Below are positions 41,723 to 48,685 of a stretch of DNA of 54,256 nt, one piece after another. Under the pieces are notes generated by a model that saw only the letters and a program-made list of their open reading frames with translations, was not told the DNA's origin and searched no databases. Each line of letters begins with the position of its first letter. Positions within the stretch are counted from its first letter, which is position 1. The DNA comes from Oligoflexia bacterium (lineage in GTDB: Bacteria > Bdellovibrionota_C > UBA2361 > JBGSMV01). The DNA lies in NCBI GenBank assembly GCA_019694515.1, contig JAIBBU010000021.1, positions 1 to 54,256 on the forward strand, written 5' to 3'. The position numbers and the translations under genes were made by a program.

Positions 41723-42636
41723 CAGTGAATTACCACGTTACCATACTGATCTTCGTCCATGACCCCGAATTTTCTCTCCAGCTCCTGCCGACGACGTCGA
41801 ACTTCGTTAAGCCGCTGTTCTAGATCTTCCAAATTGTCCATACGGGTAGACTCTATGATCGCAAGTTTTTTACCAAGGTCGCCCTGCCCGGTAGCACGCC
41901 TGGTATGCTCGCTGGATTCGGCGTCCTTGGCTACATCCGTAAGCGAGCTCAATTGCTGGGTCAGTTCGAATTCGCGCTTGAGATAGTTCCGCGGCGTCGA
42001 ACGAGAACGGGCTAAACTCAAAAAAAGCTGCAAATTCCCGGCATCGCGAATCAAATCCTGCAGCTGCGCTTCGGTTTTTGATAGATCGTCCTGAGCCTCC
42101 AAAATACGCCCAAAGTTGCCGATTGTTTCGGCATCGTCCCGCAGACGCCTCAGGCTATCCTCTTGCGCGCGGGTCTGCACCTCCCAGCTGCGCAGCAGAT
42201 CGCGCCGTTGGCTGACATAACGCTCCAGATTCTTATCCGAAGATTCGAAATTCTCATGCTCGGCGAGCTCCCACGTAACTGGCGGAAAGAGCGCGCTGTT
42301 TTGATCTGCGCCCCAGACGATTAAACTAAATTCAACCGTGCGAATTTCCGGATTAGAGGGAATTCTAGCGCCGACTAGCCACTCATTGGGAGCGGCGCTG
42401 GAAGCCACAAACTGCGCGCTGTATAGCATCGGCTGGTTTCCATCGGCTGACACAAAAAAAATGCCCTCAGCGGGTTTGAAGCTTAGCTGTACCACCTTAT
42501 CGACTATGATATTCGACTGCGCGTCGGCCTCCAATCCTCCCAGCGATATCGCTGCCAGAAGCAGCGCCGCCCCCCGGAGGACCATCTCCCCCACTCGCTT
42601 GGGGGTACAGAACTGCCAAACAAATCTCAGCATCAT
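41722..42636 (-). CDS. Exported coiled-coil protein, unknown (operon gene 5)
   Basis: The 304-residue product has a signal peptide (about residues 18-39, MVLRGAALLLAAISLGGLEADA) and a beta-rich region to about 130 (VVQLSFKPAEGIFFVSADG, EWLVGARIPSNPEIRTVEFSLIVWG). A long coiled coil follows (QEDSLRRLRDDAETIG, LEAQDDLSKTEAQLQDLI, LEDLEQRLNEVRRRRQELER). No family recognised. It is joined to the second coiled-coil gene by an ATGA overlap and to the amidase gene by TGATG. Together they suggest an envelope-spanning scaffold linked to peptidoglycan. Confidence 0.75.
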   Translation of the reverse strand: MMLRFVWQFCTPKRVGEMVLRGAALLLAAISLGGLEADAQSNIIVDKVVQLSFKPAEGIFFVSADGNQPMLYSAQFVASSAAPNEWLVGARIPSNPEIRTVEFSLIVWGADQNSALFPPVTWELAEHENFESSDKNLERYVSQRRDLLRSWEVQTRAQEDSLRRLRDDAETIGNFGRILEAQDDLSKTEAQLQDLIRDAGNLQLFLSLARSRSTPRNYLKREFELTQQLSSLTDVAKDAESSEHTRRATGQGDLGKKLAIIESTRMDNLEDLEQRLNEVRRRRQELERKFGVMDEDQYGNVVIH

Positions 42637-43625
42637 CGCGGTCCCTCCAGCCCAGGCCGCAAATCAGGTGCGCTGGCGAGTCGATCGATGCGATCCTGCT
42701 CCGAGGCTATCTGGCGCTTTAGATCGAAAAGTTTCTGAGCCTTGGAAAATTCCGCGTCCACTCGTTCCATATTCTCCCGCGAAGGATTTCCCGAGAGCAT
42801 CGATTCTACCCAGCGCGCCTCACGTTCCAGCGTCTCTCGGGCGAGGGATACTAGCTTGCCCATCGGGGTTACACGCTGCGATATCGCAATCTGGCCCTCT
42901 AAGTTATCGACCTCCTGTTGTTTGGTTCTTAGTTTTTCGCGTAGTGCTTTCAACTGTACGGAGACCTGATCGAATTTCTGATCAGCTTTGGCCTTCAATC
43001 CCTTACCCTCGGTAACGATATCGGTGAGCCGCTCGATCTCTCCTTTCTGGGACTCGGCCATTTTCTCGGCCTCCGCGATGCGCCGATCGATCTCAAGCAG
43101 TGCCTGCCGAAGTCGCAGCCACTGTTCCAGAGAGGTCTGCGGGCCGGTCCCTGTCTCGACCTCTTTGCGAGTGAATTCCCACTCCCCTCTACGGCCCTTC
43201 GGTTGCTGGTAAACTTTACCGGCACAATGTGTGGCAGAGGCACACTCGCCCACGAGTTTGAAACGCAGGTTCTCGGAGCCCACGATTAAAGGTAAGAAAA
43301 AATCCGTATCCGAATCCCCATTTCCCAAGGTCACCGGAGTGAGTATCTGCGGCGCCCAGCCTGAGGCTAACACTGCAAACATCAGATTTCCGGAACTCTC
43401 TTGGCTTTGTATATAGATCGGCAGTCTGTGGCGCCCCTCCTCAACTCCCGTGATGTATCCAACGTAATGGCCCGCACTCAATTTAGGAAAATGCTCATGG
43501 CTCTGCGCCCAAAAAGATCCGGCGGCCATGGCGGCCCCAACTAGCAATAGACCAAAGACCAGATACAGCAGCGGCATCCGCCCCAATCGACCGGCGGCTT
43601 CCGGAGCTCTGTATTCACTCTGCAC
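42633..43625 (-). CDS. Membrane-anchored coiled-coil protein, unknown (operon gene 4)
   Basis: The 330-residue product has an N-terminal anchor (MPLLYLVFGLLLVGAAMAAGSFW), then a beta-rich domain (HYVGYITGVEEGRHRLPIYIQSQESSG, LRFKLVGECASATHCAG) with a Cys pair. A long charged coiled coil runs from about residue 165 (QALLEIDRRIAEAEKMAESQ, LKALREKLRTKQQEVDNLEG, LVSLARETLEREARWVE). No family recognised. Its start codon comes directly after the acyltransferase stop. The layout is like the next gene's: domain, then coiled coil. The pair may form one hetero-oligomer in the periplasm. Confidence 0.75.
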   Translation of the reverse strand: MQSEYRAPEAAGRLGRMPLLYLVFGLLLVGAAMAAGSFWAQSHEHFPKLSAGHYVGYITGVEEGRHRLPIYIQSQESSGNLMFAVLASGWAPQILTPVTLGNGDSDTDFFLPLIVGSENLRFKLVGECASATHCAGKVYQQPKGRRGEWEFTRKEVETGTGPQTSLEQWLRLRQALLEIDRRIAEAEKMAESQKGEIERLTDIVTEGKGLKAKADQKFDQVSVQLKALREKLRTKQQEVDNLEGQIAISQRVTPMGKLVSLARETLEREARWVESMLSGNPSRENMERVDAEFSKAQKLFDLKRQIASEQDRIDRLASAPDLRPGLEGPR

Positions 43626-44384
43626 TCAGCCGTTCCTCGGAATTTGCTTAATAACCTTGGCCGGCACACCCGCCGCCACCGTCCAGGGAGGAACATCATC
43701 CCGCACCAGCGCATGCGCACCAACAATCGCGCCTTCGCCGATAGTGACACCGTCCACGACAGTAACATGGGTGCCGAGCCACGCATTGTCTCCGATCTTG
43801 ACCCCGCCTTTCTTCTCCATCTCCATGGCAATCAGGGGTGTACCATCGGTACCTAACTGGTGATTGCCGGGACCAATATAACAGAACGCTCCTACCAGTA
43901 CGCTGCTGCCGAACTCCACCAGGCTCTCAGTCGCAACCCGGCAATAAGAACCGATGTTGACGCCAGGCCCCAAAGTAATCCGGCCGTTTTTGGCGGCGAT
44001 GGTTGAAAAGCGCGAAATAATGCAGTGGTCGCCGACGGTAATTGCTCCAGCTTCCCCGCGTACATCGAGAGAAGTGTAATCGTCCAACAATACTTTGTCG
44101 CCGAGCCCGATCTGAGCCGGCCGCCGAATAACCATGCCTCGGCCAAAGGCCGGACGTCTGCCGCATTCTCTAAATAGTCCGGGATAAAGCGCGGCGCGAG
44201 CACCAAGTCCCAGCATGCCAGCGAGATTCGAAAGTAGCAGCATTGAGAATTCGTACCGCAGGAACTGGTGCCAGGAGCCTGAGCCAACCGCTAACTCGCG
44301 GTAAATTCCAAGCGCCGAGCGTCCCGAAGCAGAAAAGTGCTGTTGTTGCCTGGTCATCGCTGGAGTGGGAGCCGCCTCATTCAT
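43626..44384 (-). CDS. Hexapeptide-repeat (LbH) acyltransferase
   Basis: The 252-residue protein contains a left-handed beta-helix of hexapeptide repeats: IGLGDKVLLDDYTSLDVRG, ITVGDHCIISRFSTIAAKNG, ITLGPGVNIGSYCRVATES, VKIGDNAWLGTHVTVVDGVT and IGEGAIVGAHALVRDDVPP. It ends WTVAAGVPAKVIKQIP, the close of maltose/galactoside acetyltransferase-like enzymes. These transfer acetyl from acetyl-CoA to a sugar hydroxyl or amine. The first 70 residues are an extra helical extension. It overlaps the NUDIX gene by 4 bases (ATGA) and adjoins the first coiled-coil gene. The acceptor may be a cell-surface glycan, given its neighbours. Confidence 0.85.
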   Translation of the reverse strand: MNEAAPTPAMTRQQQHFSASGRSALGIYRELAVGSGSWHQFLRYEFSMLLLSNLAGMLGLGARAALYPGLFRECGRRPAFGRGMVIRRPAQIGLGDKVLLDDYTSLDVRGEAGAITVGDHCIISRFSTIAAKNGRITLGPGVNIGSYCRVATESLVEFGSSVLVGAFCYIGPGNHQLGTDGTPLIAMEMEKKGGVKIGDNAWLGTHVTVVDGVTIGEGAIVGAHALVRDDVPPWTVAAGVPAKVIKQIPRNG

Positions 44385-44932
44385 ACCCTAATTCCTAGAT
44401 ACTTGGCGGCACGATAAAGCCCCACAATCGTTACGGCGTCCTTAATTTCCCCGGAGTGTACCATTTCCAGAGCTGCGTCAAATGCGAGCTGTCTAGTTAC
44501 CAGCTGTTCAGTCCCATCGGGAGCACTAGGAACCTGCCGCAGTCCCGTAGCCAGGAATACATACCCGATCTCCGACGAAAAACAGTTGCTGAGATGAAAC
44601 TCCTCTCCCAGCTGCACAATCTGATCCGCAATCAATCCGGCTTCCTCGCGCATCTCCCGAATAGCCGCCTGAAGAGGCGCTTCGCCATCGTCGGTACCAC
44701 CTTCGATAATCTCCCAAGAATAGTGTTCGGTAGGATACCGGTACTGCCCCACCAAATAGACCTGGCGGTCAGGAGTAACCGCCACTACGCCGGTGGCAAT
44801 GCGCGTGCTGACTACTCCGTAGATCCCGGGCTGCCCGTCCGGACGGATGACCTGATCTTCCCGCACTGAAATCCAAGGATTGCTGTACACCAGCCGACTT
44901 GAAAGGGTTTGCCAGGGATTCTTCTCGTTCAT
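44381..44932 (-). CDS. NUDIX hydrolase, ADP-ribose pyrophosphatase type
   Basis: The ATG at 44932 overlaps the upstream stop by 4 bases (ATGA) and is preferred to 44962. The 183-residue product contains a complete NUDIX box (GGTDDGEAPLQAAIREMREEAGL), preceded by GQYRYPTEHYSWEIIEG, as in ADP-ribose or nucleoside-diphosphate-sugar pyrophosphatases. It cleaves an X-diphosphate-linked nucleoside with Mg. The N-terminal SRLVYSNPWISVREDQVIRPDG is family-typical. In this operon it may clear an NDP-sugar or ADP-ribose by-product. Substrate cannot be settled from sequence alone. Confidence 0.9.
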   Translation of the reverse strand: MNEKNPWQTLSSRLVYSNPWISVREDQVIRPDGQPGIYGVVSTRIATGVVAVTPDRQVYLVGQYRYPTEHYSWEIIEGGTDDGEAPLQAAIREMREEAGLIADQIVQLGEEFHLSNCFSSEIGYVFLATGLRQVPSAPDGTEQLVTRQLAFDAALEMVHSGEIKDAVTIVGLYRAAKYLGIRV

Positions 44933-45405
44933 GCTGCGAGCGGCGCTTGCACGGCGCTCCAAAGAGGCGTACTGGGTGCCCCTACCCGTCCTCCCGACCG
45001 ATCAACAATACAGGCAAATCCCACGACCTTGGCCCCCAGCTTCGCCAACAGCTGCGCCGCCTGTTCGATCTGTTTGCCGTCCATTACTACATCGGAAGCG
45101 ATGACAATGCGCTTGGCCTTCAAGTCCGGCCCAAAAACCTTTCCGTCAGTCTGCAGAATGGCGATACCGCGCCCGCCCGCGACTGCAGCGGCGAAGAAAA
45201 TTCCGTTATAAGCGAGTCCCACCGCAATATCGAAGGCATCGTGATCCAAATGCCCCGTGGCCTCAGCCGCAAGCCGCGCCAGGTCATTTGGACTGAGCTT
45301 GTTGCAATCAAAAAAGATATTTGAAGTGTGCCCTCCAAGGATCGGGCGGGGCTCTGGATATCTAATCGTAATCTTCTCTATCAGCGCGCGGGTAGTGTCG
45401 TCCAT
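44929..45405 (-). CDS. Orotate-phosphoribosyltransferase-like PRTase
   Basis: This 158-residue product has a type I phosphoribosyltransferase pattern. GGHTSNIFFDCNKL and DIAVGLAYNGIFFAAAVAGGRG resemble OPRTase, and the PRPP loop is RIVIASDVVMDGKQI. The loop differs from the usual VDDVITTGGS by having S-D for D-D and D-G-K for T-G-G, so binding may be altered. OPRTase joins orotate to PRPP in pyrimidine synthesis; a diverged specificity is possible here. It is the first gene of the six-gene operon and overlaps the NUDIX gene. It is shorter than full-length PyrE (about 210 residues). Confidence 0.72.
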   Translation of the reverse strand: MDDTTRALIEKITIRYPEPRPILGGHTSNIFFDCNKLSPNDLARLAAEATGHLDHDAFDIAVGLAYNGIFFAAAVAGGRGIAILQTDGKVFGPDLKAKRIVIASDVVMDGKQIEQAAQLLAKLGAKVVGFACIVDRSGGRVGAPSTPLWSAVQAPLAA

Positions 45406-45477
45406 CGGGGTCGATCCTAACAGATATGCTTAAATAGCTGAAGCGCCGACCGATCTGCAGCATAAATCCAGGCTTAT

Positions 45478-45492
45478 TCATACGATGTATGA
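45478..45492. promoter_or_regulatory. Palindrome TCATAC-GAT-GTATGA upstream of the PRTase operon
   Basis: Perfect 6-bp arms lie about 73 bases upstream of the minus-strand start at 45405. It may be an operator; nothing else in 45406-45580 looks coding. Confidence 0.35.
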
Positions 45493-45580
45493 GCAATTAT
45501 TTCGCGGACAGACGGGGGCCCGTTGCACGCGGTTCTGTCAGTCACTGCTGTAGATGTTGCGTATTTCAAGAACGTATTCA

Positions 45581-45812
45581 CTGTCATTGCGAGCGGAGCG
45601 AAAGCCTGCCACGCCGTAGCATGAGCGGAGGCGGGCAATCCCTAACATTATGTCGCAGGAGGCTGTGTCCCTTGGTAATTGCAAAAGTTTCTTTCAAGCA
45701 TGCAAGCTACAACTGTAGACTGGAAATTGCGCAGGAAATCTTCCTAGCTTCTTCAGTCAAGCGTCAGTTTCGACCTAAGTTAGGGTTTGCTTCGCTTCGC
45801 TCGCAATGACAG
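45581..45812. mobile_element. MITE copy 3 (232 bp, inverted relative to copies 1 and 2)
   Basis: The left end is CTGTCATTGCGAGCGGAGCG and ends in CAATCCCTAAC. The right end is the inverse of CTGTCATTGCGAGCGAAGCG with AAACCCTAAC. Internal sequence (ATTATGTCG, GGAGGCTGTGTCCCTTGG, GAAATTGCGCAGGAAATC) matches the reverse complement of copy 2. A 30-base stretch of the left repeat (AGCCTGCCACGCC onward) is an insertion. The flank motif GTCCTCGAA, GTAACATC follows at 45838-45859, and a second flank copy (TGACAGAAAATCCGTCCTCG) at 45867-45890. Confidence 0.85.
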
Positions 45813-45967
45813 GTCCGCGCGCAAGGAGACGAGTTACGTCCTCGAAATATGTAACATCTACCCCACTGACAGAAAATCCGTCCTCGAATTGCGCACCTCG
45901 CGCAGCAATCACACAGCCCGGCAGTCACATAGCCGCGCACCATGGCGGCAAGGCCAAAAGCCGCGTG

Positions 45968-47146
45968 TTAGTTCAGATCGACCTGCAGCTTAAGATCATC
46001 CGCCGGAGCCGCGCTCTCGGCCGGCTTATTCGGGGTCGTGTTACGCGGAGCGGCAGGAGACTTCTTACGTTCGTCTACACCCCCTTCTTCGGAGAGCTTT
46101 ACTCGCAACCGCAAATTATTAGCGCTGTCAGCATTCTTGAGCGCCTCTTCGAGGGAGATTTTGCCGCCTTTGTAAAGATCGAAGAGCGCCTGGTCGAAGC
46201 TTTGCATTCCGATATTGTTGCTCTTTTCCATCGCTTCCTTAAGATCGGCGATCTGGGCCTTGTGGATCAGGTCTTTAACGCGCGGCGAATCAAGCAGAAT
46301 TTCGACAGCCGCCACCCGTCCGCCATCCACGCCCTTCACTAGACGCTGACTCAGAATGGCACGCAAATTAAGGCTAAGCTGCATATAGATCTGGTTATGT
46401 CGTTCCGGCGGGAAGAAATTCATGACGCGTTCCATCGCCTGGTTTGCGTTATTGCTATGCAAAGTAGCCAGGCACAGATGCCCGGTCTCGGCGAAGGTGA
46501 TGGCGGCCTCCATCGTTTCCAAATCGCGAATTTCTCCGATCAGTATTACATCCGGCGCCTGGCGCAGGGCATTTTTAAGAGCAATATGATAGTTTTCTGT
46601 ATCCAAACCGATTTCGCGCTGCGTCACGATCGATTTTTTGTGTGAGTGCACGAATTCAATCGGATCTTCAATTGAAATGATATGCCCGGCGCTATTAGTG
46701 CTGCGATAATCGATCAAGGCCGCGAGTGAGGTTGATTTTCCGGAGCCGGTTGCACCCACGACCAGGACTAAACCACGCTTGGTCATAGCCACATCCTTCA
46801 TCACCGCCGGCAGGCCTAGTTCATCGAGTGTCGGGATGGCCGTCTTAATCTGTCGGACCACTACTCCAACATTGCCGCGCTGGCGGAAGACATTGGCACG
46901 GAAGCGCCCCAGATTGGGGTAATATAGGGCTAAATTTTGCTCGTTGGTGGCCAAAAAATCCTTCTGCTGTCGGTCGCTCAAGATGCTCAATGCCAGGGAT
47001 TCGGTATCTTGGGGTGCCAGGGTGCGATTGCCTGCGGGTCGAACCGTACCGTTGATCCGATACATCGGAGCGCTATCGACCGTTAGATACAGATCGGAAG
47101 CATCATGCTCCACCATCACGCTTAGCAATTTTGAAATATCGAGCAT
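45968..47146 (-). CDS. pilU: PilT/PilU-family retraction ATPase
   Basis: The 392-residue hexameric ATPase drives retraction of type IV pili. The N-terminal PAS-like part opens with DISKLLSVMVEHDASDLYLT. Walker A is VVGATGSGKSTSLAAL, the Asp box IISIEDPIEFVH, Walker B QAPDVILIGEIRDLETME and the His box GHLCLATLHSNNANQAMERV. After VRVKLSEE there is an extra polar tail of about 45 residues rich in Pro and Ala. PilU rather than PilT is preferred because of the NLALYYPNLGRFRANVFRQRG block and its position after pilT. It follows pilT by 14 bases. With the Flp pilin upstream it suggests a retractile Flp pilus. Confidence 0.92.
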   Translation of the reverse strand: MLDISKLLSVMVEHDASDLYLTVDSAPMYRINGTVRPAGNRTLAPQDTESLALSILSDRQQKDFLATNEQNLALYYPNLGRFRANVFRQRGNVGVVVRQIKTAIPTLDELGLPAVMKDVAMTKRGLVLVVGATGSGKSTSLAALIDYRSTNSAGHIISIEDPIEFVHSHKKSIVTQREIGLDTENYHIALKNALRQAPDVILIGEIRDLETMEAAITFAETGHLCLATLHSNNANQAMERVMNFFPPERHNQIYMQLSLNLRAILSQRLVKGVDGGRVAAVEILLDSPRVKDLIHKAQIADLKEAMEKSNNIGMQSFDQALFDLYKGGKISLEEALKNADSANNLRLRVKLSEEGGVDERKKSPAAPRNTTPNKPAESAAPADDLKLQVDLN

Positions 47147-47160
47147 CGCTATTTTCTCCC

Positions 47161-48240
47161 TTATCTCACTTTACCAAGCCGCGCGTTGCCGGCCATTTCC
47201 TGTTCTTTAAATAATTCAGTATTGCCGGTCTTCTCGATCGCTGTTTCCTTGGTTATCAGGTTGCGGTCAACCAGCTGCTGCAGATGTGTTTCCAATGTTT
47301 GCATACCCGCGGACTGCTGGGTCTGCATGACGCTTGGAATCTGATGAATCTTGCCTTCGCGAATCAGGTTCTTTACCGCCGTCGTGCCCAGCAACAGCTC
47401 GAGTCCCGCGATCCGTCCGCCGCCGATCTTCTTACAAAGAGTTTGGGTGATGATGGCCTGAATGGACTCTGCAAACATGGCCCGTACCTGCGCCTGCTGA
47501 CTGGGAGGGAATACATCGATAACGCGATCGACGGTCTTAGGCGCACTAGAGGTATGCAGTGTTCCAAAAACTAAGTGCCCTGTCTCAGCCGCAGTTAGCG
47601 CCAGCTGGATCGTCTCTAGATCGCGCATCTCACCGACCAAAATGATGTCGGGATCCTCACGCAAGGCTGCCCGCAAGGCGTTGGAAAAGGACTGTGTATG
47701 CGGACCCACTTCGCGCTGATTAACCAAACACTTCTTGCTGCGGTGCACGAACTCAATCGGGTCTTCGATTGTAAGAATATGCCCCTCCAACTCCTCGTTA
47801 ATTAGGTTGATCATCCCGGCCAGTGTGGTTGATTTCCCGGAGCCGGTCGGGCCGGTGACCAGCACCAAGCCCTTTTCCTTGCGGGAGATGTCCGCCAGAA
47901 TTGGAGGCATCCCAAGCTCTTCTAGGGTTAAGATGCGGGTCGGAATCTGGCGGAAGACCGCTCCCAGTCCACGGTTTTGCCGGAACACATTCACTCGGAA
48001 GCGCGCGGCTTCTCCCAGCTGCATAGAAAAGTCCAAATCAGAATGCTCTTCAAAGTTCTTGCGCTGAGAGTCGCCCATGATGTCGTAGATCATCGCCTGA
48101 GTTTGCTCGGAGGTGAGTGGCGGGGCTTTAAGTTTCTTTATGTCCCCATGCACACGAATCATCGGGGGCTCCCCGGCGCTGATGTGCAGGTCCGAAGCAT
48201 TTTGCTGCACGGCAAATTGAAGCAGCTGCGTGATATCCAT
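47161..48240 (-). CDS. pilT: PilT twitching-motility retraction ATPase
   Basis: The 359-residue ATPase depolymerises type IV pili. Characteristic segments are QLLQFAVQQNASDLHISAGEPP, Walker A VTGPTGSGKSTTLAGM, the Asp box LTIEDPIEFVHRSKKCLVNQREVG, Walker B EDPDIILVGEMRDLETIQ, the His box ETGHLVFGTLHTSSAPKTVDR and the C-terminal HLQQLVDRNLITKE. The N-terminus is nearly identical to well-known PilT proteins. It follows the Flp pilin gene by 190 bases and precedes pilU by 14, on the same strand. A hairpin-like inverted repeat lies in the leader. Function is well supported; which pilus it serves is inferred from position. Confidence 0.96.
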   Translation of the reverse strand: MDITQLLQFAVQQNASDLHISAGEPPMIRVHGDIKKLKAPPLTSEQTQAMIYDIMGDSQRKNFEEHSDLDFSMQLGEAARFRVNVFRQNRGLGAVFRQIPTRILTLEELGMPPILADISRKEKGLVLVTGPTGSGKSTTLAGMINLINEELEGHILTIEDPIEFVHRSKKCLVNQREVGPHTQSFSNALRAALREDPDIILVGEMRDLETIQLALTAAETGHLVFGTLHTSSAPKTVDRVIDVFPPSQQAQVRAMFAESIQAIITQTLCKKIGGGRIAGLELLLGTTAVKNLIREGKIHQIPSVMQTQQSAGMQTLETHLQQLVDRNLITKETAIEKTGNTELFKEQEMAGNARLGKVR

Positions 48241-48345
48241 AGTTAATTCCAGTTCAAACCGGTTTTTATCAGAGTCCAGCGGCCCTCGCGGGAAGGGGGC
48301 AGCAGTCCAGAGGGTTATATCGGCCGAAATCCGGCCTAAGATAAA

Positions 48346-48369
48346 TATCTAAGTTGAACTTCTTAGATA
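48346..48369. promoter_or_regulatory. Inverted repeat TATCTAAG-N8-CTTAGATA before pilT
   Basis: Perfect 8-bp arms lie 106 bases upstream of the pilT ATG and 62 bases past the end of the Flp pilin gene. No T-run follows on the minus strand, so an operator or a weak terminator between flp and pilT are both possible. Confidence 0.4.
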
Positions 48370-48430
48370 GATAACCGTCTCAAAACACTAAGGATTTAGG
48401 CCGAAAATTGAAGATTTTGGGGATTTTGAA

Positions 48431-48616
48431 TCAATTGCTGGCGTCAATTACCGCCGTCGCACTCGAGATAATGCTGAACTGCCCCATGGTAGCGCGACTA
48501 AAACCCATCACCGCAGCTACCGCCACCATTACTAGCAACGCCAGGAGCAGCGCATATTCAACTAAATTTCCGCCCCGCTCTGAGTCTGTGTCGCGGCCGG
48601 GAAGGTTGCACGTCAT
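48431..48616 (-). CDS. flp: Flp/Fap-type pilin
   Basis: The 61-residue pilin has a short leader (MTCNLPGRDTDSERG), then GNLVEYALLLALLVMVAVAAVMGF: Gly at -1, Glu at +5 and Tyr at +6, the signature of type IVc (Flp) pilins, which form long thin adhesive fibres in Tad systems. Downstream residues FSRATMGQFSIISSATAVIDASN complete a normal Flp length. No tadA, cpaB or rcpA gene lies in the window, but pilT and pilU follow. The ATG has no strong ribosome binding site, and GTAAATTTCTAGT lies before it. The assignment is confident. Confidence 0.93.
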   Translation of the reverse strand: MTCNLPGRDTDSERGGNLVEYALLLALLVMVAVAAVMGFSRATMGQFSIISSATAVIDASN

Positions 48617-48685
48617 ACTAGAAATTTACCATGATTAGCTGCGCTTAAGATATGGGTCAATTCCACCTCCAAACTTTGCAACATC

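Noticed and set aside
42338..43015. 225-residue plus-strand frame over the coiled-coil genes
   Set aside because: Antisense to two overlapping genes with clear domain order; no motif or ribosome binding site.
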